This document shows positions 35,684 through 44,778 of a stretch of DNA of 64,000 nt, piece by piece. The notes under the pieces were generated by a model. The model saw only the letters and a program-made list of their open reading frames with translations, ran no database searches and was not told where the DNA came from. Position numbers and translations under genes: made by a program. The stretch is from Pseudomonas poae. GTDB taxonomy: Bacteria > Pseudomonadota > Gammaproteobacteria > Pseudomonadales > Pseudomonadaceae. Each line of letters starts with the position of its first letter. Position 1 is the first letter of the stretch. The stretch lies in assembly GCF_001439785.1 (NCBI RefSeq), contig NZ_JYLI01000006.1:186001-250000 (forward strand), in the 5' to 3' direction.

Positions 35684-35985
35684 TTGAGTGAGTGCCGTGG
35701 TTTGGTGGGGGTCCCCCGGTGTATATCCGTTAATGGTGGGCCTGTACCGTGACAACGGCCACGCTCCAGCCAGCTTACTGGTAGCTGACACACTGCCATC
35801 GGGAGCAAGCCCCCTCCCACATTGGGATCTCCATTTGTCCGATGGATATCACACTGCTTTTGCTTTGGTTACTTTGAACGGGGCCGGCATTCCGGCTCTT
35901 TTCCAACGTGACCCGCCGTAGGGGCGGAACCAACATCCGCCATCACCGCAGCAACGGGTATATACCCCACCCAAAAACACCCCCC
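35684..35985. repeat. Truncated inverted copies of the dispersed repeat, plus a REP
   Basis: 302 bp between convergent genes. The left end has GTGTATATCCGTT near 35718; the right end (about 35860-35970) reads, on the minus strand, as the first ~110 nt of the element found at 16.77 kb (TATACCCGTT, GTTCCGCC, GGGTCAC, CCGGAATGCCGGCC, GTAACCAAAG). A single REP core lies at 35795-35820. The three-way-junction module is absent. Confidence 0.75.
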
Positions 35986-38178
35986 TTAAAACGTCTGCCC
36001 CAAATTCAAATAAACCGCTTTCTGCCGCTCATCATTAAATCCGTAACTGAAATTCAACGGCCCCAGCGGCGTATCAAACCCCAAAAACACACTCGCAGCA
36101 TTGATATACCCGCTGTCGAACTCATTATCATTGTTCCACGCCCGACCCCGCTCCAGGGATGCCCCCAGGTACAGCGGAAAATCCAGCGGCAGATATGAGC
36201 GCGGTGTCAGCCGGCGATAGTAAACCGCCCGCATCAGGCTGATGTTCTGCCCCGAAATCGCATCCTGACGAAACCCCGACAGCTGCCGCGCGCCGCCCAG
36301 CAGAAAGCTGGAAACCACCACCTCCGAATTGTCCAGCGTGCGCCCATAACGCCCACCCAGCACCAGGGTGTCGGGGCCGTGGCTCATGGCTTTGTCCAGC
36401 TTGAACTCCCATTGTCGGTAGCGTTGGTCGGAGCCCAGTCCCGGTTCGAATTCGCGAAACGCCAGGCTGATATCTTCGCCCGTGTGGGGGAAGTACACGT
36501 TGTCCAGCGAATCGAAGGAGTATTTGAGTTCATAGAAGCCTTCGCTGAAGCTTGCGCTCGGCAGGTCGCGTTCGCCGATGCGTACGTCCGCCTTGCCCCA
36601 GGCTTCGCCGACGCCGAAGCGAATCTCGCCGCTGTTGCCGATCTGCCGGCCGACATTCAGGCCGAATCCGTAGCGTTCCACGCGGTATTCGGCGATCGGG
36701 TCGTTGTCCAGCACCAGCTCGACGTTTTGTGCCTTGGCGGTGATATAGGGCGCAACGAAGTAACGCGAGCCGGCGTCCATCGGTTGGTAGAACTCGCTGT
36801 ACAACTCCTGCCGATCCCCTATCTGCACCCGCGTCAGCCATTCGGCGCCGAGGCGGTTGATGCCGTTTACACGGTAACTGGCGCCCAGGTTGAAGGCACT
36901 GTCGCCGCGCATGTCGTCTGACAGATTCAGGCCCAGGCGCAGGTAGTCGGTGCCGCTGCGCTTGCCCCGTGCGCTGATCACCAGGGTGTTGTCGCGGCCC
37001 TTTTTCACTACGCGGTATTGCACCTGCTCGAAGTAATCCAGGCCATACAGGGTGCCCATGTCCGATTGCAGTCGACCCAGGTTGAGGGGCTCGCCCAGGG
37101 GTTGGCGAATGTAATAGCGGATCACGTCATCGCTGACTTTCGAGTCGTTCTCTACGGTGATAGCGGTGATGACCGGAGTGCGTTCGCCCGGTGCCCGCGC
37201 GGCCGCCAGTTCGGCGTCAATGGGTTCGGCGGGGCGCAAGTGGGCCAGGCGCTGGTCGAGTGCGCGGGTGGCGCGGTAGCCGGCGTCGATCATGTCCCTG
37301 GCGCGGCCGAAGTCGGTGACGCCGTAGGCGCTCAACGGCGGCTGGATCAGCACGTCCTTGGGATGCAGGGCCTTGAGTTGTTCTTCGGAATTGCGCCGGG
37401 TCATCAGGGTGATGGATTGGTTGAGTACGTCCACTACCGTTGCCAGTTGCTTGCGCGAGCGCAGCGGGGTGCCGATGTCGACCACGATGGCAATGTCGAC
37501 GCCCATCTCACGGGCCACATCCAGGGGAATGTTATCGGTCATGCCACCGTCCACCAGCAATCGGCCGTCCAGCTCCACCGGGGCGAACACGGCGGGAATC
37601 GACATGCTTGCGCGAATCACCTGGGGCAGGTGGCCCTTGCTGAACACCACTTTTTCGCCCGTGGTGATGTCCGTGGCCACCGCCCGAAACGGGATGGGCA
37701 GTTTGTCAAAATTACGCGTGTTGCTGCTGTGGGCGAACATGCTCTCCAGCAGCAGCGCCAGGTTCTGGCCCTGGATCACGCCCAGCGGCAGGCCGAGGCT
37801 GCCATCGTCGCGAAAGCTGAGTTTCTGCTTGACCAGGAAATCCCGGTCATCCTGTTTGCGTCGAAACGGTACGTCCTCGCGCGGTGGCGCATCGGACAGG
37901 GCTTGCTGCCAGTCGATGCCCAGCGCGAGTTTTTCCAATTCGTCGATCTTGTAGCCCGATGCATACAGCCCACCAATCACCGCGCCCATGCTGGTGCCGG
38001 CGATGGCGTCGATGTGGATGCCTTGCTCCTCCAGCGCCTTGAGCACGCCGATGTGGGCCAGGCCACGCGCGGCGCCGCCGGACAGCACCAGGCCGATTTT
38101 CGGCCGTGGTGGTTCAACGGCATCGGCAAGAAGAGGGAGCAGGCACAGGAACAGGCAGGACAGCAGGCGGCGCATCAT
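35986..38178 (-). CDS. plpD: Patatin-like phospholipase PlpD (type Vd secretion)
   Basis: 730 residues, close to the PlpD length in P. aeruginosa. Signal peptide MMRRLLSCLFLCLLPLLADA, then a patatin lipase domain: SGGAARGLAHIGVLKAL (oxyanion loop), GTSMG with Ser63, and DGGMTDNIP with Asp210, the catalytic dyad. A POTRA domain (~330-400, VITAITVENDSKVSDDVIRYYI) and a 16-strand barrel follow, ending ...YLNLGQTF. Type Vd autotransporters secrete the lipase domain through their own barrel. PlpD is a secreted phospholipase A1. Divergent from the SelW-like gene. Confidence 0.95.
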   Translation of the reverse strand: MMRRLLSCLFLCLLPLLADAVEPPRPKIGLVLSGGAARGLAHIGVLKALEEQGIHIDAIAGTSMGAVIGGLYASGYKIDELEKLALGIDWQQALSDAPPREDVPFRRKQDDRDFLVKQKLSFRDDGSLGLPLGVIQGQNLALLLESMFAHSSNTRNFDKLPIPFRAVATDITTGEKVVFSKGHLPQVIRASMSIPAVFAPVELDGRLLVDGGMTDNIPLDVAREMGVDIAIVVDIGTPLRSRKQLATVVDVLNQSITLMTRRNSEEQLKALHPKDVLIQPPLSAYGVTDFGRARDMIDAGYRATRALDQRLAHLRPAEPIDAELAAARAPGERTPVITAITVENDSKVSDDVIRYYIRQPLGEPLNLGRLQSDMGTLYGLDYFEQVQYRVVKKGRDNTLVISARGKRSGTDYLRLGLNLSDDMRGDSAFNLGASYRVNGINRLGAEWLTRVQIGDRQELYSEFYQPMDAGSRYFVAPYITAKAQNVELVLDNDPIAEYRVERYGFGLNVGRQIGNSGEIRFGVGEAWGKADVRIGERDLPSASFSEGFYELKYSFDSLDNVYFPHTGEDISLAFREFEPGLGSDQRYRQWEFKLDKAMSHGPDTLVLGGRYGRTLDNSEVVVSSFLLGGARQLSGFRQDAISGQNISLMRAVYYRRLTPRSYLPLDFPLYLGASLERGRAWNNDNEFDSGYINAASVFLGFDTPLGPLNFSYGFNDERQKAVYLNLGQTF

Positions 38179-38259
38179 GAATCTCAAGGCTGGGCGATAA
38201 TGGCCGGTATTATAGCCACTCGATCCGCCGAGGCCGTTACGCCAGGAGCCTGTCAAATT

Positions 38260-38547
38260 ATGTCCGTGAGCAAACCCGAGATCGTCATCACCTACTGCAC
38301 CCAATGCCAATGGCTGCTTCGCGCGGCGTGGCTGGCGCAGGAACTGTTAAGCACCTTTGCCGAGGACCTGGCCCGGGTCGCGCTGGAGCCTGCGACCGGC
38401 GGGACGTTTCGGATTACCTGCGACGGCGTGCAACTGTGGGAGCGCAAGGCCGACGGCGGTTTTCCCGAGGCCAAGGTGCTCAAGCAACGGCTGCGCGACC
38501 AGATCGACCCGCAGCGTGACCTCGGGCACAACGATCGTACCGCGTAG
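38260..38547 (+). CDS. SelT/SelW/SelH (Rdx) family protein
   Basis: 95 residues. The motif VITYCTQCQWLLRAAWLAQELLSTF near the N-terminus has CxxC where animal relatives have CxxU, and GGTFRITCDGVQLWERKADGGFPEAKVLKQRLRDQI completes the small thioredoxin-like fold. Presumed thiol redox protein; partner unknown. ATG 38260 is preceded by AGGAG at 11 nt. It is convergent with the DMT exporter gene, 3 nt apart. Confidence 0.9.
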   Translation: MSVSKPEIVITYCTQCQWLLRAAWLAQELLSTFAEDLARVALEPATGGTFRITCDGVQLWERKADGGFPEAKVLKQRLRDQIDPQRDLGHNDRTA

Positions 38548-38550
38548 GGA

Positions 38551-39432
38551 TCAACTCGCCCCCGCCGGCTGTTTGGCCTGAGCGGCGCTGCCCATCAGGC
38601 CGGACAGCACGATGGCGACGATGATCAGCGCGCCGCCCAGCAGCATGCGCAGGGTTGGCGTTTCGGCGAACAACAGCCAGGCCACGGTAATGCCATAGAC
38701 CGGCTCCATGGCGAACACCACCGACGCAGTGCGCGCCTTGATCACTGCCAGGCTGGCGACAAACAGACTATGGGCCAGGCCCGTACAGAACACCCCGAGC
38801 AGGCCGATCCACAGCCAGTCAATCGCGCGCACATCCGCCAGCCCCGGTGCCGCCACGGGCAACAGGCACACCGCGACCACCACGTTCTGGCACAAGGCCG
38901 CCTGCACCGCCGGAACTCGCCCGGAACCGGCACGGTTATTCAGTGACAGCAACGAGAACAGCAACCCCGAGGCAATCCCCCACAGCAGGCCGCCGGTGGC
39001 TTCGCTGGCGAGATTGAAGTCCGGCGTCACCAGCACCAGGCCCACCGTGACCAGCGCCACCAGCAGCACTTCATTGGCGCGAATGCGTTCGCGAAAAATC
39101 AGCCCCTCGAGAATCACGGTAAACGCCGGAAACGCGGTAAACCCCAGAGTGGCAACCGCGACACCGGCGACTTTGACCGCTATGAAGAATGTCACCCAGT
39201 GCGCCGCCAGCAAAACGCCGCTGACCACCAGTCGACGCCAGTCGCGCCGCAATGGTTTCCAGGGGGCATTGCTGGCGAACCGGGCAAATACCGCCAGGGC
39301 CAGCACGGCAAACGCGGCGCGACCAAACACGATGATGGCGGGGGAGGCGGCGGCCAGTTTACCGAATACGCCAGTGAGGCCAAACATCAGTGCGCCGATA
39401 TGCAGGGCGCCGAGGGCTGAGCGGGGAGTCAT
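38551..39432 (-). CDS. DMT-family transporter (EamA)
   Basis: 293 residues with ten predicted helices in two EamA repeats (~1-140 and ~150-285). LHIGALMFGLTGVFGKLAAASPAIIVFGRAAFAVLAL is the start of repeat 1; VVFAMEPVYGITVAWLLFAETPTLRMLLGGALIIVAIVLSGL is the end of repeat 2, with the conserved EP in helix 9. Family members export amino acids or metabolites; substrate unknown. Monocistronic. Confidence 0.93.
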   Translation of the reverse strand: MTPRSALGALHIGALMFGLTGVFGKLAAASPAIIVFGRAAFAVLALAVFARFASNAPWKPLRRDWRRLVVSGVLLAAHWVTFFIAVKVAGVAVATLGFTAFPAFTVILEGLIFRERIRANEVLLVALVTVGLVLVTPDFNLASEATGGLLWGIASGLLFSLLSLNNRAGSGRVPAVQAALCQNVVVAVCLLPVAAPGLADVRAIDWLWIGLLGVFCTGLAHSLFVASLAVIKARTASVVFAMEPVYGITVAWLLFAETPTLRMLLGGALIIVAIVLSGLMGSAAQAKQPAGAS

Positions 39433-39653
39433 TGCGATCCTTGAATCAACGAGCGGACAGGTGCGCAGTCTAGAGGCTCGCGCAGGTCAGCGTCTGTCGT
39501 CCGCGCTGCGATTTTTATCGCGTGACGTTTCCTACACTGCACGCTGCAGCGGGATGAAAGAAGCAGGGGCGCTGTCATCAGACTGACGCACCGTTGTCAT
39601 GGGCTATTAATCGCCAGGGCGCAAGCTCGCGAAAACACCGCCGAGGCAAGCCC

Positions 39654-40463
39654 ATGACCAGTGCAGAGTCCATCAAGCCCAGCCGCAAGCAACGGGTGCG
39701 TACCCTGTGGATTTCCGACGTGCACCTGGGCACCCGGGATTGCCAGGCCGAACACCTGTCGCAATTTCTCAAGGGCTATCACGCCGACAAGGTGTACCTG
39801 GTGGGCGATATCATCGACGGCTGGAAAATGCGCGGCGGCATGTATTGGCCCCAGGCCCACACCAACGTGATCCGCCGCCTGCTGACCATGGCCAAGCGCG
39901 GCACCGAGGTGATCTATGTCACCGGTAACCATGACGAATTTTTAAGGCGCTACTCCAAGCTGATCCTGGGCAATATCCAGTTGGTGGATGAAGCCGTGCA
40001 CGTCACCGCTGATGGTCGTCATCTGCTGGTGATCCATGGCGACCAGTTTGACGTGATCACCCGCTATCACCGCTGGCTGGCGTTCCTGGGCGACTCGGCC
40101 TACGAATTCACCCTCACGTTGAACCGCTGGCTCAACCATTGGCGGGCGCGCTATGGCTACGGCTATTGGTCGCTGTCGGCGTATTTGAAGCACAAGGTCA
40201 AAACGGCGGTGAGTTTTATCAGCGATTTTGAAGAAGCCATCGCCCATGAAGTGACCCGGCGCGAACTGCATGGCGTGGTGTGCGGGCATATTCACCATGC
40301 CGAGATTCGCAAGGTGGGCGAGGTGGATTACCTCAACTGTGGGGATTGGGTGGAGTCGTGCACGGCGCTGATCGAACACTGGGATGGGCAGATCGAGTTG
40401 TATCGCCTGGCAGATGCGCAGGCGAAGGAGGCGCTGCTAAAAGCTGAGATGGTGGCGGGCTAA
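39654..40463 (+). CDS. LpxH-like metallophosphoesterase (UDP-2,3-diacylglucosamine diphosphatase family)
   Basis: 269 residues from MTSAESIKPSRKQRVRTLWISDVHLGTRDCQAEHL. All calcineurin-type metal motifs are present: SDVHLG, GDIIDGWKM, GNHDEFLRR, IHGDQFD, and VCGHIHHAEI. The family is COG2908. The WISDVHLG...DIIDGWKMRGGMYWP type differs from classic LpxH and usually coexists with it, so a different phospholipid or nucleotide substrate is possible; no lpx genes are nearby. Faces the phh cluster across a REP. Confidence 0.88.
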   Translation: MTSAESIKPSRKQRVRTLWISDVHLGTRDCQAEHLSQFLKGYHADKVYLVGDIIDGWKMRGGMYWPQAHTNVIRRLLTMAKRGTEVIYVTGNHDEFLRRYSKLILGNIQLVDEAVHVTADGRHLLVIHGDQFDVITRYHRWLAFLGDSAYEFTLTLNRWLNHWRARYGYGYWSLSAYLKHKVKTAVSFISDFEEAIAHEVTRRELHGVVCGHIHHAEIRKVGEVDYLNCGDWVESCTALIEHWDGQIELYRLADAQAKEALLKAEMVAG

Positions 40464-40477
40464 AGGTCCACGCAACC

Positions 40478-40513
40478 CAAATGTGGAAGGGGGCTTGGGC
40501 CTCCCACATTTAG
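40478..40513. repeat. Compact REP hairpin between convergent genes
   Basis: AAATGTGGAAGGGGG and CCTCCCACATTT form an imperfect hairpin directly after the phosphoesterase stop codon. It may end transcripts from both sides. Confidence 0.7.
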
Positions 40514-40524
40514 CGTCGGTTTCG

Positions 40525-41718
40525 TCAGTTGCAGACGTCGGCGATGGCTTGGGCCAGCAGGGTGAGGCGCGTTGCATCCATGCCTGCGACGTTGGCCCGT
40601 CCAGAACTCACCAGGTACACGCTGTGCTTTTCTCGCAGTTGCTGGACCTGCTCGGCACTCAGGCCGGTGTAGGAAAACATTCCGCGCTGCGTCCCGATAT
40701 GCGCAAACTTCTCAGCCAGCCCGTGCGGCGCCAGGGCGTCCACCAGCCCGGCACGCAATTGCGCGATGCGCGAGCGCATGGCTTCGACTTCGCCGCTCCA
40801 CAGAGCGCGCAGTTCCTCGTCGCCGAGGATGGTTGCAACCACTGCCGCACCATGATCCGGCGGCGTCGACCACAGGTTGCGCGCGGTATTGGCCAATTGG
40901 CTGCGGACATCCGTGAGCTTCTCGGCATCGGCCGCACACACGATCAGCGCGCCAACACGGTCGCTGTAGAGGCCGAAGTTCTTCGAGCACGAGCTGGTCA
41001 CCAGCACTTCGGGCAACTGAGCGGCAAACAGGCGCACGGCCCAGGCGTCTTCTTCCAGGCCGTCGCCAAAGCCCTGGTAGGCGAAGTCGATCAGCGGCAG
41101 CAACCGGCGCTCGCGCACGATCTGCAACACCTGGCGCCAGTCATCCTGGGACAGGTCGAAACCGGTCGGGTTGTGGCAACAGGCGTGCAGCAGCACCACG
41201 TCACCCTCCGGCACCTTGGTCAGCGTCGCCAGCATTGCCGCCACGTCCAGGCGATTGTCAGCCCCCACATAGGGATAGTGGCTGACCTTGAGCCCGGCTT
41301 TGGCGAAGATACTTTCGTGGATCGGCCAGGTCGGGTTGCTCAGCCAGACACCGCGGCCGGGCAAGCTCTGGGCGATGAAGTCGGCGCTCAGGCGCAGGGC
41401 GCCGGTGCCGCCCGGCGTCTGGGTGGCGCCGGCGCGGCGTTCGCCGAGCACGGTTGAATCGGCGCCCAGCACCAGTTCGCAGAGCAGGGTGCCGAAAGCC
41501 GCATTGCCGTGGCCGCCGATGTAGGTCTTGGTGGTCTGCCTGTCCACCAGGCGCTGCTCGGCGAGTTTCACCGCGTGGGGAATCGGCGTCAGGCCCTGAT
41601 CATCCTTGTACACGCCCACGCCGAGGTCGAACTTGTGCGGGTTGGTGTCCTGGGCATACAGGTCCATCAGGCCCAGGATCGGGTCGCCGGGCACGCGGGC
41701 AATGGCATCGAAATGCAT
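40525..41718 (-). CDS. phhC: Aromatic amino acid aminotransferase
   Basis: 397 residues, fold-type I class Iab aminotransferase. [42 protein letters not shown] is the standard start; LHACCHNPTGFDLS, LIDFAYQGFGDGLEEDAWAVRLFAAQ, and SSCSKNFGLYSDRVGALI with the PLP Lys in SKNFG. In Pseudomonas PhhC removes the amino group of tyrosine/phenylalanine, supplying 4-hydroxyphenylpyruvate. Its ATG overlaps the phhB stop by one base (TAATG). Confidence 0.95.
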   Translation of the reverse strand: MHFDAIARVPGDPILGLMDLYAQDTNPHKFDLGVGVYKDDQGLTPIPHAVKLAEQRLVDRQTTKTYIGGHGNAAFGTLLCELVLGADSTVLGERRAGATQTPGGTGALRLSADFIAQSLPGRGVWLSNPTWPIHESIFAKAGLKVSHYPYVGADNRLDVAAMLATLTKVPEGDVVLLHACCHNPTGFDLSQDDWRQVLQIVRERRLLPLIDFAYQGFGDGLEEDAWAVRLFAAQLPEVLVTSSCSKNFGLYSDRVGALIVCAADAEKLTDVRSQLANTARNLWSTPPDHGAAVVATILGDEELRALWSGEVEAMRSRIAQLRAGLVDALAPHGLAEKFAHIGTQRGMFSYTGLSAEQVQQLREKHSVYLVSSGRANVAGMDATRLTLLAQAIADVCN

Positions 41719-42074
41719 TACTTGCGGCCCTCGGCGCCGGTGGCCACTTCGTCGGTGCGCGCGGCCATGATGAAGTCGTTGCGGTGCAGGCCCTTGATCG
41801 AGTGGCTCCACCACGTCACGGTGACCTTGCCCCATTCGGTGAGCAGGCCGGGGTGATGGCCCTCGGCTTCGGCGATTTCACCCACGGCGTTGGTGAAGGC
41901 CAGGGCGAATTTGAAGTTCTTGAACAGAAATACTTTTTCCAGTTGCATCACGCCGTCGCGCACTTCGATGTTCCAGTCGGGGATCTGCTTGAGCAGCACC
42001 GGCAACTCTTCATCGCTGACTTGCGGGGCGTCGGCGCGGCAGGCTTCACAGTGGGCTTGATTCAACGTGGTCAT
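41718..42074 (-). CDS. phhB: Pterin-4a-carbinolamine dehydratase
   Basis: 118 residues. PhhB recycles the 4a-hydroxytetrahydropterin produced by PhhA. The start [24 protein letters not shown] is characteristic of the Pseudomonas form. The catalytic motif [32 protein letters not shown] contains the conserved His pair and the third His in WSH. It lies 96 nt after phhA and is coupled to phhC. Confidence 0.97.
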   Translation of the reverse strand: MTTLNQAHCEACRADAPQVSDEELPVLLKQIPDWNIEVRDGVMQLEKVFLFKNFKFALAFTNAVGEIAEAEGHHPGLLTEWGKVTVTWWSHSIKGLHRNDFIMAARTDEVATGAEGRK

Positions 42075-42170
42075 GGAGATGTCCTGAATTCGAAAGGTGA
42101 AGGTCAGTGGCGTCACCCTAAAGCAACACGCGGCCAGGGAACAGACTCACCTGGCGTCAAAATGCAAGGT

Positions 42171-42962
42171 TCAAGCAGCCTTGGGCTTGGGTGGGAACTT
42201 GGGCGCGTGCAGCCCCAACTGCATGCCGCGCTTGACCATGCCCATGATGTCTTCCTGTGCGACGTCGAACAGGCGCTTGAGCTCGGGCAAGACAAAATAC
42301 AGCGGTTGCAGGATGTCGATGCGGTACGGCGTGCGCATTGCTTCTAGCGGGTCGAAGGCTTGATGTTCGGGCTGCGCAGACAGGCTGTACACCGTCTCTC
42401 TGGGTGACGACAGAATACCGCCACCGTAGATGCGCAGGCCGGCGGGGGTATCGACCAGGCCAAATTCGATGGTCATCCAGTACAAACGCGCCAGGTACAC
42501 CCGTTGCTCCTTGGTGGCCGCCAGGCCGAGCTTGCCGTAGGTGTGGGTGAATTCAGCGAACCAGGGGTTGGTCAGCAGCGGGCAGTGGCCGAAGATCTCG
42601 TGGAAAATATCCGGCTCTTGCAGATAGTCGAGTTCCTCGCGGGTGCGGATGAAGGTGGCCACCGGAAACTGCTTGCTGGCGAGCAGTTCGAAGAAAGTCT
42701 GGAAGGGGATCAGCGCCGGCACGCGGGCCACTTGCCACCCGGTGGTGTCGGCCAGCACTTGATTGATTTCGCCCAGTTGCGGGATGCGGTCCAGTGGCAG
42801 GGCAAGCTTGTCGATACCGTCCAAGTATTCCTGGCAGGCGCGACCCTCGATCACAGTCAGTTGGCGCGTGATCAGGGTGTTCCACACCGCGTGTTCTTCC
42901 GGCGAGTAATGGATAAAACCTTGCGCATCGGGCTCGCGGGCCACGTATTGCGTCTGCTTCAT
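42171..42962 (-). CDS. phhA: Phenylalanine-4-hydroxylase
   Basis: 263 residues; converts phenylalanine to tyrosine with tetrahydropterin, O2 and Fe(II). The iron ligands are visible as His121 and His126 in DIFHEIFGHCPLL and Glu166 in YWMTIEFGLV. RVPALIPFQTFFELLASKQFPVATFIR and TPAGLRIYGGGILSSPRETVYSL are family motifs. There is no N-terminal ACT domain, normal for bacterial forms. First gene of phhABC; upstream lies a candidate PhhR box. Confidence 0.97.
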   Translation of the reverse strand: MKQTQYVAREPDAQGFIHYSPEEHAVWNTLITRQLTVIEGRACQEYLDGIDKLALPLDRIPQLGEINQVLADTTGWQVARVPALIPFQTFFELLASKQFPVATFIRTREELDYLQEPDIFHEIFGHCPLLTNPWFAEFTHTYGKLGLAATKEQRVYLARLYWMTIEFGLVDTPAGLRIYGGGILSSPRETVYSLSAQPEHQAFDPLEAMRTPYRIDILQPLYFVLPELKRLFDVAQEDIMGMVKRGMQLGLHAPKFPPKPKAA

Positions 42963-43218
42963 AGGGTTCTCCTGCTAGGCGTTCGTTATTGTTATGTCCT
43001 GCGATACCGGTATTGATACGCCGTGCCGGGCTGGATGCCATCCGCTTTAAAGGAGATGTTGCAGGAAAAGTTACCGTGACTCGTAAAGTATTCGTTACGA
43101 ACAGGCGCTCGTCACGGCGTTGGGCTGGGAAAAGGACACTGGCTGTAACATAATCTTGACGACAATCTGCGCGCAGCGGCAAAAACACGCGGTGCCTTCC
43201 CACTATTCGGGTTTCTTC
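42963..43218. promoter_or_regulatory. phhA / phhR divergent regulatory region
   Basis: 256 bp. At 43082-43099 the sequence CGTAAAGTATTCGTTACG fits the TyrR/PhhR box pattern (TGTAAA-N6-TTTACA) at 9 of 12 defined positions. I found no convincing sigma-54 promoter on either strand. Confidence 0.5.
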
Positions 43219-44778
43219 ATGCGTATCAAAGTGCATTGCCAGAACCGCATTGGCATTCTGCGGGACATTCTCAACCTGCTGGTGGAATACGGTGTCAACG
43301 TCGCCAAGGGCGAGGTCGGCGGTGAGCATGGCAACGCCATCTACCTGTACTGCCCGAACCTGGTGAACATGCAGTTCCAGGCCTTGCGCCCGCAGTTCGA
43401 GGCCATTGGCGGGGTATTCGGCGTGAAGCGGGTAGGGCTGATGCCCAGCGAGCGCCGGCACATGGAACTCAACGCTTTGCTTGGCGCCCTCGAGTTTCCG
43501 GTGCTGTCGATCGATATGGGCGGCTCCATCGTCGCTGCCAACCGTTCGGCTGCACAGTTGCTCGGAGTGCGGGTGGACGAGGTGCCGGGGATTCCGCTGT
43601 CGCGCTACGCCGAGGATTTCGACTTGCCGGAGCTGGTGCGCGCCAGCAAGTCGCGCATCAACGGTTTGCGGGTCAAGGTCAAGGGCGACGTGTTCCTGGC
43701 CGATATCGCGCCGCTGCAATCGTCCGAACACGACGACAGCGAAGCCATGGCCGGCGCCGTACTGACCCTGCACCGCGCTGACCGCGTCGGTGAGCGCATC
43801 TACAACGTGCGCAAGCAGGAGTTGCGCGGCTTCGACAGCATTTTCCAGAGTTCCAGGGTCATGGCTGCCGTGGTCCGCGAAGCACGGCGCATGGCGCCGT
43901 TGGATGCGCCGCTATTAATAGAAGGCGAAACCGGCACTGGCAAGGAACTGCTGGCCCGCGCCTGCCATCTGGCCAGCCCGCGTGGGCAATCGCCGTTGAT
44001 GGCGCTCAACTGCGCGGGGTTGCCGGAATCGATGGCCGAGACCGAGCTGTTCGGCTACGGCCCCGGCGCATTTGAAGGTGCGCGCGCCGAGGGCAAGCTC
44101 GGGCTGCTGGAACTGACGGCGGGCGGGACCTTGTTTCTTGATGGCGTGGGGGAAATGAGTGCGCGGTTGCAGGTGAAGTTACTGCGGTTTCTGCAGGACG
44201 GCTGCTTTCGTCGGGTGGGCAGCGATGAAGAAGTTTACCTGGATGTGCGGGTGATTTGCGCGACCCAGGTGGATTTGTCCGAACTCTGCGCGCGGGGGGA
44301 GTTTCGCCAGGACCTGTATCACCGGCTGAATGTGTTGTCGTTGCACATTCCGCCGTTACGCGAGTGCCTGGATGGTCTGGCACCGTTGGTGGAGCACTTT
44401 CTCGACCAGGCCAGCCGGCAGATCGGCTGCCCGCTGCCGACACTGGCGCCGGCGGCCATGGACCGGCTTGCGCATTACCATTGGCCGGGGAATGTGCGGC
44501 AGTTGGAGAATGTGTTGTTTCAGGCGGTTTCGTTGTGTGAGGGCGGGGTGGTCAAGGTGGAGCATATTCGACTGCCCGATTATGGCGTGCGTCAACCGCT
44601 GGGGGATTTTTCGCTGGAAGGGGGATTGGAGGCGATTGTCGGGCGGTTTGAGAAGGCAGTGCTGGAGGCGTTGTACGTGGAGCATTCCAGTAGTCGGCAG
44701 TTGGGCAAGCGGTTGGGGGTTTCGCATACGACTATTGCCAATAAGTTGCGCGATTATGGGGTGGTGAAAGGGGGGTGA
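43219..44778 (+). CDS. phhR: Aromatic amino acid regulator PhhR (TyrR family)
   Basis: 519 residues. Order: ACT domain (1-~75, MRIKVHCQNRIGILRDILNLLVEYGVNVAKGEVGG), PAS (~80-190), AAA+ (~205-430; Walker A GETGTGKE, ~236-243; Walker B GGTLFLDGVG), and a C-terminal HTH (SSRQLGKRLGVSHTTIANKLRDYGVV). The sigma-54 contact loop at 283-288 reads GAFEGA, not GAFTGA. PhhR activates phhABC in response to Phe/Tyr. ATG 43219 is chosen because the ACT domain begins there. Confidence 0.95.
   Translation: MRIKVHCQNRIGILRDILNLLVEYGVNVAKGEVGGEHGNAIYLYCPNLVNMQFQALRPQFEAIGGVFGVKRVGLMPSERRHMELNALLGALEFPVLSIDMGGSIVAANRSAAQLLGVRVDEVPGIPLSRYAEDFDLPELVRASKSRINGLRVKVKGDVFLADIAPLQSSEHDDSEAMAGAVLTLHRADRVGERIYNVRKQELRGFDSIFQSSRVMAAVVREARRMAPLDAPLLIEGETGTGKELLARACHLASPRGQSPLMALNCAGLPESMAETELFGYGPGAFEGARAEGKLGLLELTAGGTLFLDGVGEMSARLQVKLLRFLQDGCFRRVGSDEEVYLDVRVICATQVDLSELCARGEFRQDLYHRLNVLSLHIPPLRECLDGLAPLVEHFLDQASRQIGCPLPTLAPAAMDRLAHYHWPGNVRQLENVLFQAVSLCEGGVVKVEHIRLPDYGVRQPLGDFSLEGGLEAIVGRFEKAVLEALYVEHSSSRQLGKRLGVSHTTIANKLRDYGVVKGG

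Noticed and set aside
42963..43100. Sigma-54 promoter for phhA
   Set aside because: TGGCATCCAGCCCGGCA on the minus strand has a GG element but GG in place of the GC at -12.
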